From the NCBI GenBank assembly GCA_020831805.1, contig JAFIFX010000005.1:62001-126000 (forward strand): a DNA stretch of 64,000 nt, read 5' to 3'. Positions 18,361 through 26,284 of this stretch are shown in pieces. A model generated the notes under the pieces. It saw only the letters and a program-made list of their open reading frames with translations. It ran no database searches and was not told the DNA's origin. Both the position numbers and the translations under genes were made by a program. This stretch comes from Planctomycetota bacterium. Lineage in GTDB: Bacteria > Planctomycetota > Phycisphaerae > Phycisphaerales > UBA1924. Each line of letters opens with the position of its first letter. Position 1 is the stretch's first letter.

Positions 18361-20772
18361 TCAGGGGCAGCCCGCGTTGAACAGGTTGATGTAGGCGACG
18401 ACATCAAAGAAGTTCCACTCGCCGAACGGCGGGGCCAGATCCGCGGCGGGATCCTGGTTGTTGAACAGCTGGATGAACAGCGCGAAGTCGAAGAAGTTAA
18501 CCAGGCCGTCGCCGTTCATATCCGCGGGGCACTCCGGAGCAACGCCCCAGTGGATGCGCAACACCCGCTCGACCTGGGATGAGGAGATGACATCGATCGC
18601 GCCGTCACCGTTGACATCGGCCGCGATGATCGCGGATGCCCTGTGGTGCGGCAAAAAACCACCGAACTCGAACTGCCTCGGCGCGGTCTGTAAAATGAGG
18701 GGCGAACGGTCGGCCCAGCTCAGAAGAGTGTTCCTGCTCTGCGCGATCGCAAAGTCGACCAGGCCGTTCCCGGTCAAGTCCGCCACCGCCACCTCGACAA
18801 AGTTGCCTTCACCCGGCAGAACAACCGGGTCCGCGAAAGTCCCGTCGCCATTGCCGAAGAAAACCGCCGCACGAGCCGACTGGTTGGGATTCGACGGACT
18901 CCCGGTCACGATCAGATCCGGTATGCCGTCCCCGTCGAAATCGCCGATCTCGATCCAGTAGGCGGAGGGCCATTCCAGCGTCTGGACGATCTCGAAACCG
19001 CCGGTTCCATCGCCCGCGAAGACCCGGACCAGACCCGCGGAACGGTCCCCCACGACCAGATCCGCGAATCCATTGCCGTTCAGGTCCGCCGCCGCGGGAC
19101 GCACGACGCCCGGCGCGGGAACCTGCGCGAACCACTCCACGCTGCCATCGCCGAGCGAGCGATAAACATGCACCACCCTTTCTTCTGGACTGAACTGAGA
19201 AAGGGCCAGATCCGGGCGTCCATCTCCATCGAAGTCCGCCACCGCGACACCAATGAAACGCTCCCCGTTCGGCGTGGGCACGGTCAGTGCCGGCCCGAAG
19301 CCCCCGTCCCCGAGGATCGGGACCAGGTACAACTGCTCGCCGCTGAACGCCAGATGGGTCGGCCCGGCGGCGCCGTCGATCAGGGAGATCGTGGCGCTCA
19401 TGAACGCGTTCTGGACATCCGGCAGCAGAACCGGCTCGGCATCAGGGTCGCGCGGATCAATGACCCGCGTGTTGGTCGATCCGCCCGAAATGACCATCTC
19501 GGGCAAACCGTCGCCGGTGGTGTCAACCGGCAGCACAAACAGCACGGATGAGGGAACTTCGATATCGGAACTGCCGAACTTCGGGGATCCCGCGGATGGG
19601 GAACGCTGGTGCAGCGCGGACCAGCCCACATGATACTGCACCAGATCCGGCAAACCATCCCCGTTGACATCGATCGCCCTGGTCATCCTGTTGTGCTCGA
19701 AAGCATCGCCTCTGAGCAGCGTCCGGACCGGCTCGAACGAATCCTCTGGCCCCGCGGGCGAAGACCAGATCATCTGAGCGGGCGGCGTCGAAGTGATCGG
19801 CCCGATCGAGAACAGCACATCGCCGTACCCGTCCGAGTTCAGATCACCGATGATGACTGGGGCTCGGGCGTCTTCAACGGGCAGCGGGACGGACAAGGTG
19901 GTGGGGTCGTCGGTCGCAAAGTCCAGCACGAACTCGGCCGTGTTCTCGGTGAAATACACCAGGTCGAGCGTCGGGCTGTCGTTGAGCAACCCGATATCGA
20001 ATCGAGTCGGTCTGTTCCCGTCCAGGGGAAGTACGACGCCAAGCTCAATCGGCCCGGCCAGGCCTTCGTCCGTGCCGCGGTACAGCAACAGGCCTCCGCC
20101 GCCGGCAACATGGACCAGCACATCGTTGCGGCCATCGCCATCGTAATCCCTCACCGGCAGCAGCGTGGCCAGCCCGGGCGTCGGGAACTCTTCGTACCGC
20201 TGCCCAGGCTCACGCGCGGACCATCGCACGACAAACTTGTCATCGAGACTGAACAGCACCAGATCGATCAGGCCGTCGCCATCAAGGTCGCCCGCTTCGA
20301 TACCGGAACCGGGAATCTGCGTGCTGAATGTTGGGTAGACCCATCCAGGTAACGACTCGGTCCACAGCACGGTGCTTTGTCCGGCCACGGGGCGGTGGGC
20401 GTAGACGGTGGAACCGTCTCTGGACACGAAAGCGGGCTCGCCGCTGTGATCGACCATGCCGACAACCAAGTGGCGAACCCACCCTCGCCGCTGGTCGATC
20501 ACCGGCTCAGAAAACTGATGACCGGGACCGCCGAGCGCATACCCGACCCGTGCGTTGGGATCCGAATCCGCACTCCGGGGGAAAAAAACAAGGTCGTCGA
20601 ACCCGTCCCCGTTGATGTCCACCACGCGTTGCACCATCCACTGAGGCGCCCCGTCGGGAGGAAGCATGGACTGGCCTGAAACACCCAACGCCGTGCCGTC
20701 CGCCATCGCGTTCGACGAAGCGGCCAAGAGCGTGACGAAGGTCGCGACGGTGAACCGAGCTTTCGGAGCCAT
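18361..20772 (-). CDS. secreted FG-GAP/VCBS repeat protein with dockerin-like end
   Basis: 803 residues. Signal peptide at 1-24 (ending NAMADG), then many FG-GAP/VCBS blades of the form DxNGDGxxDLV (for example VDINGDGFDDLVFF and ADFDGDGRPDLALS), which build an integrin-like beta-propeller with calcium loops. The last 55 residues hold two dockerin-like EF segments, MNGDGLVNFFDFALFI and GEWNFFDVVAYI, flanked by cysteines. It is therefore extracellular, probably anchored or scaffolded through the dockerin. The start is ATG at 20772 with GGGGAG 8 bases upstream; longer frames run into the promoter. GC is lower than its neighbours in places. Ligand unknown. Confidence 0.85.
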   Translation of the reverse strand: MAPKARFTVATFVTLLAASSNAMADGTALGVSGQSMLPPDGAPQWMVQRVVDINGDGFDDLVFFPRSADSDPNARVGYALGGPGHQFSEPVIDQRRGWVRHLVVGMVDHSGEPAFVSRDGSTVYAHRPVAGQSTVLWTESLPGWVYPTFSTQIPGSGIEAGDLDGDGLIDLVLFSLDDKFVVRWSAREPGQRYEEFPTPGLATLLPVRDYDGDGRNDVLVHVAGGGGLLLYRGTDEGLAGPIELGVVLPLDGNRPTRFDIGLLNDSPTLDLVYFTENTAEFVLDFATDDPTTLSVPLPVEDARAPVIIGDLNSDGYGDVLFSIGPITSTPPAQMIWSSPAGPEDSFEPVRTLLRGDAFEHNRMTRAIDVNGDGLPDLVQYHVGWSALHQRSPSAGSPKFGSSDIEVPSSVLFVLPVDTTGDGLPEMVISGGSTNTRVIDPRDPDAEPVLLPDVQNAFMSATISLIDGAAGPTHLAFSGEQLYLVPILGDGGFGPALTVPTPNGERFIGVAVADFDGDGRPDLALSQFSPEERVVHVYRSLGDGSVEWFAQVPAPGVVRPAAADLNGNGFADLVVGDRSAGLVRVFAGDGTGGFEIVQTLEWPSAYWIEIGDFDGDGIPDLIVTGSPSNPNQSARAAVFFGNGDGTFADPVVLPGEGNFVEVAVADLTGNGLVDFAIAQSRNTLLSWADRSPLILQTAPRQFEFGGFLPHHRASAIIAADVNGDGAIDVISSSQVERVLRIHWGVAPECPADMNGDGLVNFFDFALFIQLFNNQDPAADLAPPFGEWNFFDVVAYINLFNAGCP

Positions 20773-20858
20773 TGTCAGAATCTCCCCATGGCAGGCGCAC
20801 CGCCTGCAACGCACATTACGAACGGACACCAGATTAACCTCCGGCCGGGGCGATGGCG

Positions 20859-20888
20859 AGGTATTTGTTTGTTTTTTTTTTGGGTAAA
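20859..20888 (-). promoter_or_regulatory. candidate promoter with an A9 spacer tract
   Basis: On the minus strand, TTTACC (plus 20883-20888) and TACCTC (plus 20859-20864) are separated by 18 bases that include nine consecutive As (T9 at plus 20873-20881). The leader to the VCBS gene would be about 80 bases. Slippage in the tract would alter spacing. Confidence 0.35.
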
Positions 20889-20990
20889 CTCGGGCTGAAA
20901 TCTGGAGCGACGAACGCCTCCCACCAGGTCGGGTCCGAGAACGAGCCGGGTCGATTCCAAGTGGGGGCGTGCCGCGGGTTGCCCAACAGC

Positions 20991-21021
20991 AAACAACCCG
21001 GAGCATCGCTCCGGGTTGTTT
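20991..21021 (-). terminator. intrinsic terminator of tRNA-Gly
   Basis: Perfect 14-bp arms (20991-21004 and 21008-21021) with an ATC loop, ending TTGTTTG on the minus strand. It begins 10 bases past the tRNA 3' end. Confidence 0.8.
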
Positions 21022-21031
21022 GGCGTTCAAA

Positions 21032-21103
21032 AGCGGGTGATGAGATTCGAACTCACGACTTTCACGTTGGCAACGTGACGCTCTACCACTGAGCTACACC
21101 CGC
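21032..21103 (-). tRNA. tRNA-Gly, anticodon GCC
   Basis: 72-base cloverleaf. The acceptor GCGGGTG pairs with CACCCGC, with discriminator T. The D arm is GCTCAGTGGTAGAGC, the anticodon arm has loop TTGCCAA (anticodon GCC), and the T arm has GTTCGAATC. CCA is not encoded. It has its own promoter upstream and a strong terminator downstream. Confidence 0.95.
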
Positions 21104-21142
21104 ATGTCGTGCCCGGGTTCCTGGGGTCTCCGGGCAGGGTGA

Positions 21143-21171
21143 AAGGTAGGCCGGGTCCGGGGATCCGTCAA
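21143..21171 (-). promoter_or_regulatory. sigma-70-type promoter of tRNA-Gly
   Basis: On the minus strand, TTGACG (plus 21166-21171), a 17-base spacer and TACCTT (plus 21143-21148). The start would be near 21136, about 33 bases before the mature tRNA 5' end. Confidence 0.65.
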
Positions 21172-21280
21172 CGGTTTTTTGACCCGGAATCGACGCCGGA
21201 GGCTGATCGGACCGTCCCAGGCCGTTTCCGCCCCGGCGTCTGGGCCCGCCCGGCCGGGGTCGGGTCCGGCCGCGATCCGG

Positions 21281-23230
21281 TCAGCGTCGGGCGGTCGGTG
21301 TGCCGCCGCCCTGCTTGCGGGCCGCCTCGATGGCATCGACCACCTGCTCGGAGGAATAGAGGTTGGACATCCAGAAGGGGTTCTCCGGACCGCCCTCGGG
21401 CGAGAAGACCACCAGCAGGGGGATCCCGGTCTGGCCGAGGGACCGGAGTGTCTCCCAGCCGGGGGCGCTGTTGCTGGTCAGATCGGCCATCATCGGCACC
21501 ACCCCGGAGCCGATCATCACGCTTCGGACCGGGTCGCGGGCGAGGATGGCCGCCTCCATCGCCTTGCAGTTCAGGCACCACTCGGCGGTGAAGTCCAGCA
21601 CGACCACATTGCCGTTGCGCAGGGCCTGGGCCAGCGACTCGGAGGTGTACACCTCCCAGAAGTTGTTGCGCAGGTGCTCGCTGCGGTTGACCGCCGCCCA
21701 GACGCCCGTGGCCGAGAGCACCAGGGCCAGCAGGGAGAAGGACACCCGGGGGCCGACCCGCTTGGAGATGCCGATGGTCCGGACAACCATCCAGCCCGAC
21801 GCCGCCAGGACCATCACCGCGATCACCCACCAGTGCACCGCCTTGGCCCACCAGGGCAGCCCGGCGGCCATGCCCATGCCCGAGAGCAACGCCAGCACAC
21901 CCGAGCCGATGAAGTACGCCGCCGCCGCGATCATCAGCAGGCCCATGACCTGCTTGACCAGTTCCGACGCCGGGCCGGTCCGGGGCAGTTTCTTGACCAG
22001 GCCCGGATTGGCCGCCAGCACCAGGTAGGGCAGGGCCATCCCCGCGCCGATCGCGGTAAAGATCACAATGACGACCAGCGGCGGCATCAGCGCCAGACCG
22101 GCCAGCAAGGCGCCCGCCACGAAGCCGAAGCACGGCAGGCCCAAGATCGCGGTCATCACGCCGAACAGGAACGACCCGTGGGCCGAGTCGGCCTTGGGGT
22201 TGACCGCGTACACCGCCTGGGGCAGCTTGATCTGGAACGCCCCCATGATCCCCACGCCCATCGCCAGGATCAGCAGGCCGATGGACATGGTGAACCACCA
22301 GTAGCCGAACAGCCGGGATGGGTCGGCGAACGCGGTGGCGACCGAGGCCAGCACGCCCAGCGCGGCCCAGAACGCCACCACGCCCGCGGCCATCCAAACG
22401 CCGAGCGCGAGCGCCCGGGCCTTGCTCTCGCCGGCGTGGTTCGAAATGGTCATGATCTTGATCGGGATGACCGGCAGCACGCAGGGCGTCAGGTTGAGCA
22501 CGAAGCCCCCCACCGCCGCGAGCAGGCCCAGCACAACGATGCCGACGAGACCCTCGCTGGTCGGGACCGCGACGATGCCCAGGAACTTGCTCCGGGCGGG
22601 CCCGTTGACCGTCGCCGCGGGCAGGACCCCGCCCCAGGCGTCCGGGTCGGCGAACACCGCCGGGTCGAAGTCGGCGAACAGCTCGCCGGGCGCGGCGGCG
22701 GCGGCCTCCGGGCCGACGGTCAGCGTCACCGACCGCTCGACCAACTCGGGGGGCATGCAGATCGCGTCGTCGCAGGCCTGGAAGGAAACCGACAAGTCAA
22801 TCCGGTATTCACCCGGCTCGGCGTCGTCGTCGATCCGCACGGGCACGAAGGCGACCGCCTTGCCCGCGAAGACGAGGTACTCAACGGGGTTGCCGGTAAA
22901 AAGGAAGTCCACCTTGGCGGCGTAGGGCTCGGGCCACTGGATGCGCCCGAACCGGACCGCTTCCTCGGCATCCGGGGCCTGGGGGGTGATGACCGTCGGG
23001 ATCGGGGTGAAGCCGGCCATCTCCGGGGGCACCACCGGCTCGTTCAGGTGGACATGCCAGTCCTCATCATGGTCAAAAATGACCGCGATGATGACCTGAT
23101 CACCCGGCCGGGCGGTCTCGGACGAGATCCGGGCACTGACCCGCACGGGGCCGTCGTCCTGCCCTGCGGAGGCGGCCGCGGGCCAGAAAAGGGCGAGGGT
23201 CAGGCTCAGCAGAATCAGCATGGATCGCAT
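21281..23230 (-). CDS. dsbD: thiol:disulfide interchange protein DsbD
   Basis: 649 residues in the full DsbD order. Signal peptide (about 1-20), an N-terminal periplasmic domain with the cysteine pair CDDAICMPP (about 170-180), a CcdA-like membrane core with cysteines in LTPCVLPVIP and GLPCFGF, and a C-terminal thioredoxin-like domain with WCLNCK. It passes electrons from cytoplasmic thioredoxin across the membrane to reduce exported disulfides, for cytochrome maturation or DsbC-like partners. The start is ATG at 23230, with a GGAG about 10 bases upstream; an ATG at 23221 is an alternative. It stands alone, divergent from fliM. Confidence 0.9.
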   Translation of the reverse strand: MRSMLILLSLTLALFWPAAASAGQDDGPVRVSARISSETARPGDQVIIAVIFDHDEDWHVHLNEPVVPPEMAGFTPIPTVITPQAPDAEEAVRFGRIQWPEPYAAKVDFLFTGNPVEYLVFAGKAVAFVPVRIDDDAEPGEYRIDLSVSFQACDDAICMPPELVERSVTLTVGPEAAAAAPGELFADFDPAVFADPDAWGGVLPAATVNGPARSKFLGIVAVPTSEGLVGIVVLGLLAAVGGFVLNLTPCVLPVIPIKIMTISNHAGESKARALALGVWMAAGVVAFWAALGVLASVATAFADPSRLFGYWWFTMSIGLLILAMGVGIMGAFQIKLPQAVYAVNPKADSAHGSFLFGVMTAILGLPCFGFVAGALLAGLALMPPLVVIVIFTAIGAGMALPYLVLAANPGLVKKLPRTGPASELVKQVMGLLMIAAAAYFIGSGVLALLSGMGMAAGLPWWAKAVHWWVIAVMVLAASGWMVVRTIGISKRVGPRVSFSLLALVLSATGVWAAVNRSEHLRNNFWEVYTSESLAQALRNGNVVVLDFTAEWCLNCKAMEAAILARDPVRSVMIGSGVVPMMADLTSNSAPGWETLRSLGQTGIPLLVVFSPEGGPENPFWMSNLYSSEQVVDAIEAARKQGGGTPTARR

Positions 23231-23410
23231 GGGAAGGGGGCTCCGTGGGTCTGGGGGCGGAAACCGGCCCGGGGAACGGATTGTTCCCCCGTCCCGGGGC
23301 CAGCGGATCAAGGAAGATCGGGCGAAGGGCCGATACGGGGGTGTCTGGCGGGCGCCCGCCGGCGGCGTTGTGCGCGTGGATCGGCTGGGAGTCGGCTTTG
23401 CGAGGTGGGC

Positions 23411-24466
23411 ATGCTTGACCAGAACGAGGTCGACGCCCTGCTCGCGGCGGTGGATTCCGGCGAGATCGAGGAGGAGCAGACCTCCACCCTCGTCTTCAGC
23501 CGGCACCGGCGCGACCCACAGCACGCCGAGATCAAGCCGTACGATTTCAAGCGTCCGGAGCGGGTGTCCAAGGACCAGATGATGGCCCTGGAAACCCTCC
23601 ACGAGGCCTTCGCCCGCAACTTCGGGGCCTCACTGTCCGGATTCATGCGCACCATCGTGGAGGTCCGGGTCGCGACCTGCGAGCAGATGACCTACGGCGA
23701 GTTCATCGGGGCTTTGCCCAACCCGACCAGCTTCAACCTGATCCAGGCCGACAAGCTCGACGGGCAGATGTGCCTTGAGATCTCGCCGCTGATCATCTAT
23801 CCGATCATCGACCGCCTTCTGGGCGGAACGAACCAGGACCTTTTCATCCCCCAGCGTCCGATGACGCCGATCGAGCAGCGCCTGATCTCGAATGTGATCA
23901 CCCGCGGCCTGGTGGCGTTGAAAGAGGCCTGGGACTCGGTCACGCCGCTGAACTTCTCGGTGATCGCCCAGGAGTCCAACCCGCAACTGGTCCAGATCGT
24001 CCCCCCGAACGAGGTGGTGATGGTGATCGGGCTGGAGGTCCGGATGGGCTCCCGCGCGGGCACAATGAACCTGTGCATTCCTTACAACGTCATCGAGCCG
24101 GTGATGGAGCAGATCAGCAGCCAGAGCTGGTTCGCCGTCTCCCGGAACGAGAACGCCAAACTGAGCGAGTCGCGGATCTCGAAAAACCTGGACCAGGCGG
24201 GGGTGGGCGTGTCCGCGGTGCTGGCCGAGACGACGATCACCTTCCGCGATCTGGCCGAGATGCAGCCGGGGGACCTGATTGTGACCACCCAGGCGAGCAA
24301 TCTGCCCGCGACCGTGCTGGTCGAGGGCGAGGCGAAGTATCTGGCCGAGGTCGGCCAGCACCGGGGGAACCGGGCGCTGCGGATTCTCCGGCCCCTGCCC
24401 AAGGGTGAGCGACGCGATCGGGCTGTGGCGGCGCCGCCGGACCAGGACGGGCCGCCCGGGGGCTGA
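23411..24466 (+). CDS. fliM: flagellar motor switch protein FliM
   Basis: 351 residues. The N-terminal LDQNEVDALL motif corresponds to the CheY-binding helix of FliM. The middle domain (about 50-235) has YDFKRPERVSKDQM and TYGEFIGALPNPTSF, and the C-terminal surface-presentation domain spans about 250-335. It forms the C-ring with FliG and FliN and sets rotation direction. The start ATG at 23411 has GAGGTG just upstream; the frame is open far upstream only because it is antisense to dsbD. It is isolated from other flagellar genes here. Confidence 0.93.
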   Translation: MLDQNEVDALLAAVDSGEIEEEQTSTLVFSRHRRDPQHAEIKPYDFKRPERVSKDQMMALETLHEAFARNFGASLSGFMRTIVEVRVATCEQMTYGEFIGALPNPTSFNLIQADKLDGQMCLEISPLIIYPIIDRLLGGTNQDLFIPQRPMTPIEQRLISNVITRGLVALKEAWDSVTPLNFSVIAQESNPQLVQIVPPNEVVMVIGLEVRMGSRAGTMNLCIPYNVIEPVMEQISSQSWFAVSRNENAKLSESRISKNLDQAGVGVSAVLAETTITFRDLAEMQPGDLIVTTQASNLPATVLVEGEAKYLAEVGQHRGNRALRILRPLPKGERRDRAVAAPPDQDGPPGG

Positions 24467-24505
24467 TTCCCGGGGCGTTCAGGCTGGACGGTGGCCGGTC
24501 GGGGG

Positions 24506-24535
24506 TTGATCGGCCGGGGGGGCGGTATCTAGGAT
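24506..24535 (+). promoter_or_regulatory. candidate nusA-infB operon promoter
   Basis: TTGATC (24506-24511), an 18-base spacer and TAGGAT (24530-24535). Transcription from about 24542 would give a leader of some 300 bases before the nusA GTG. Confidence 0.5.
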
Positions 24536-24725
24536 GAAGCCGTTGTGCGGCCGATGTCCGGCCGCTTTGGAGCGTTCGGTGTGACCATGGTCATCCGCGA
24601 TGCTGGCTGATCGGTGCTCGATGCTGTTCGAGCGCCCCTTGCCCGGGGTGATGGCGATGCTGTGAGCGTCTGTCCATCCGGATCCGGGCAAGCGCGGGGT
24701 TTGCGCCCCGACCGCCCGTGCGCGG

Positions 24726-24762
24726 GACCGCGGTCTGAAGCCGCGGTCTTTGTGCTTTTGTG
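24726..24762 (+). terminator. terminator-like hairpin in the nusA leader
   Basis: Perfect 8-bp stem GACCGCGG (24726-24733) / CCGCGGTC (24741-24748) with a 7-base loop, followed by TTTGTGCTTTTGTG. It has the form of an intrinsic terminator. It is 260 bases after fliM but only 86 before nusA, so attenuation of nusA is as likely as fliM termination. Confidence 0.6.
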
Positions 24763-24847
24763 ATTTCGCCACCACCGGGTGGGGTAGAGACAACCAGACA
24801 ACCCGAGCCCCGAGCGGGGCGACATAGCAGAAACAGGGAGCGACACG

Positions 24848-26203
24848 GTGAACACTCAGGAAATGATGCGGATTCTGGATTCGATCGCCCGGGACCGGAG
24901 CATCGATCGGCAGTTGCTGATCTCCGATCTGGAGCAGGCGATGGTCACGGCCTGCCGCAAGTTCTTCGGCACGCTCGACGCCGAAGAGTTCCAGTGCACC
25001 GTGGACCCGCTGACCGGTGAGATCTCCGTCTTCCGCTACGGCGAGCCGCTGGACATCAAGCCGGAAGACCTCGGACGCATCGCCGCGCAGACCTTCAAGC
25101 AGGTCATGATCCAGCGGTTCCGCGACGACGAGCGTCAATCGCTGATCGACGAGTACGGCGGGCGGGTCGGCACCATCGTCAACGGCGTGGCCCAGCGGTA
25201 CGACCACGGGGCGTTGATCGTCCAGGTCGACCGGGCCGAGTGCGTCATGCTCCGCAGCGAGCAGATCCCCGGCGAGCAGTTCGCCCCCGGCGACCGCGTC
25301 CGGGCGATGATCCTGGATGTCAAGGACATGGGCAACCAGGCGAAGATCTACCTGAGCCGGGGCCACCCGGACTTCATCCGCCGCCTGTTCGAGGTCGAGG
25401 TGCCCGAGGTCGCCGAGCGGACCATCGAGATCAAGGCGATGGCCCGCGAGGCCGGGTACCGCACCAAGATGGCGGTGTCCTCGATCGACTCGAAGGTCGA
25501 CGCCGTCGGCGCGTGCGTCGGCGTCCGCGGCGCCCGCATCAAGACCATTGTCGACGAGCTCAACGGCGAGAAGATCGACATCGTCCGGTGGAACGAGTCC
25601 AGCCAGATCCTCATCGCCAACGCCCTCAAGCCGGCGGAGGTCGAGGAGATCTCGCTGTGCTTCGAGCTGGGCCGGGCGACCGTGGTCGTCCGCGATGACC
25701 AGCTCAGCCTGGCCATCGGCAAGCGCGGGCAGAATGTCCGGCTCGCCGCCCGGCTGACGGGCTGGGACGTGGACATCCTCACCCCCGAGGAGTTCAACAA
25801 GGGCCTGGAGATCATGTCCTCGACGCTCACCGGCATCGAAGGCATCACGGACCAGATGGTCGACCGCCTGGCCGCCCTGGGCATGGTCAGCGTGTTCGAC
25901 ATCGAGGAGATCGGTGCCGAGGTGCTGGCCGAGGAGCTCGAGATCGAGCAGGAGAAGGCCGACGAGATCGTCTCGATCGCGGCGGTCAAGGCCAAGGAAG
26001 TCAGCGAGCAGCAGCAGCGTGACAAGGAAGAGGCGGAGAAGCGTCGTGCGGAAGAGCACGCCGCCGCGGCCGCCATCCTCGCCGGTGCGACCGAGGGCGA
26101 CGCGGATCCCGACGCCGCGGCCGCCGCCATCCTGGGCGCGACCGACGACAAGGACCAGGACACCGAAGCCCGCGCCGACGACATCCTCGGCGGCGGGAAC
26201 TGA
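24848..26203 (+). CDS. nusA: transcription termination/antitermination factor NusA
   Basis: 451 residues, GTG start at 24848 after GGGAG. NusA N-terminal domain (1-125), S1 domain (about 135-200), and two KH domains (about 205-345, with GVRGARIKTIVDELNGEKIDIV and AIGKRGQNVRLAARLTGW). A short helix-hairpin-helix part follows (about 360-400), then an Ala/Asp-rich acidic tail of about 60 residues. It binds RNA polymerase and nascent RNA to modulate pausing and termination. First gene of an operon with infB (81-base gap). NusA often autoregulates its operon, so the leader hairpin upstream is notable. Confidence 0.96.
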   Translation: MNTQEMMRILDSIARDRSIDRQLLISDLEQAMVTACRKFFGTLDAEEFQCTVDPLTGEISVFRYGEPLDIKPEDLGRIAAQTFKQVMIQRFRDDERQSLIDEYGGRVGTIVNGVAQRYDHGALIVQVDRAECVMLRSEQIPGEQFAPGDRVRAMILDVKDMGNQAKIYLSRGHPDFIRRLFEVEVPEVAERTIEIKAMAREAGYRTKMAVSSIDSKVDAVGACVGVRGARIKTIVDELNGEKIDIVRWNESSQILIANALKPAEVEEISLCFELGRATVVVRDDQLSLAIGKRGQNVRLAARLTGWDVDILTPEEFNKGLEIMSSTLTGIEGITDQMVDRLAALGMVSVFDIEEIGAEVLAEELEIEQEKADEIVSIAAVKAKEVSEQQQRDKEEAEKRRAEEHAAAAAILAGATEGDADPDAAAAAILGATDDKDQDTEARADDILGGGN

Positions 26204-26284
26204 ACTATCTCAGACTGAGACAGACACACGCCGGTACGCCGGCGGGCGGCAGATAGAGCAACGGGCCAGAACCCGGAGGACGAT

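Larger units (their letters stand above)
24467..24847 (+). other. 381-bp leader/intergenic region before nusA
   Basis: No coding frame is convincing. A promoter-like pair lies at 24506-24535, several short GC-rich stems follow (for example around 24637-24648 and 24693-24708), and a terminator-like hairpin with U-tract lies at 24726-24762, 86 bases before nusA. This could be a structured attenuating leader or a small RNA ending at the hairpin. rimP, the usual neighbour upstream of nusA, is absent. Confidence 0.5.

Noticed and set aside
21179..23410. Open frame of 744 codons upstream of fliM, on the strand opposite dsbD
   Set aside because: It has no ribosome site or family resemblance, and reads through antisense to a convincing DsbD; high GC keeps such frames open.
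24480..24725. SRP RNA, 6S RNA or tmRNA in the nusA leader
   Set aside because: The signature sequences of these RNAs are not present.
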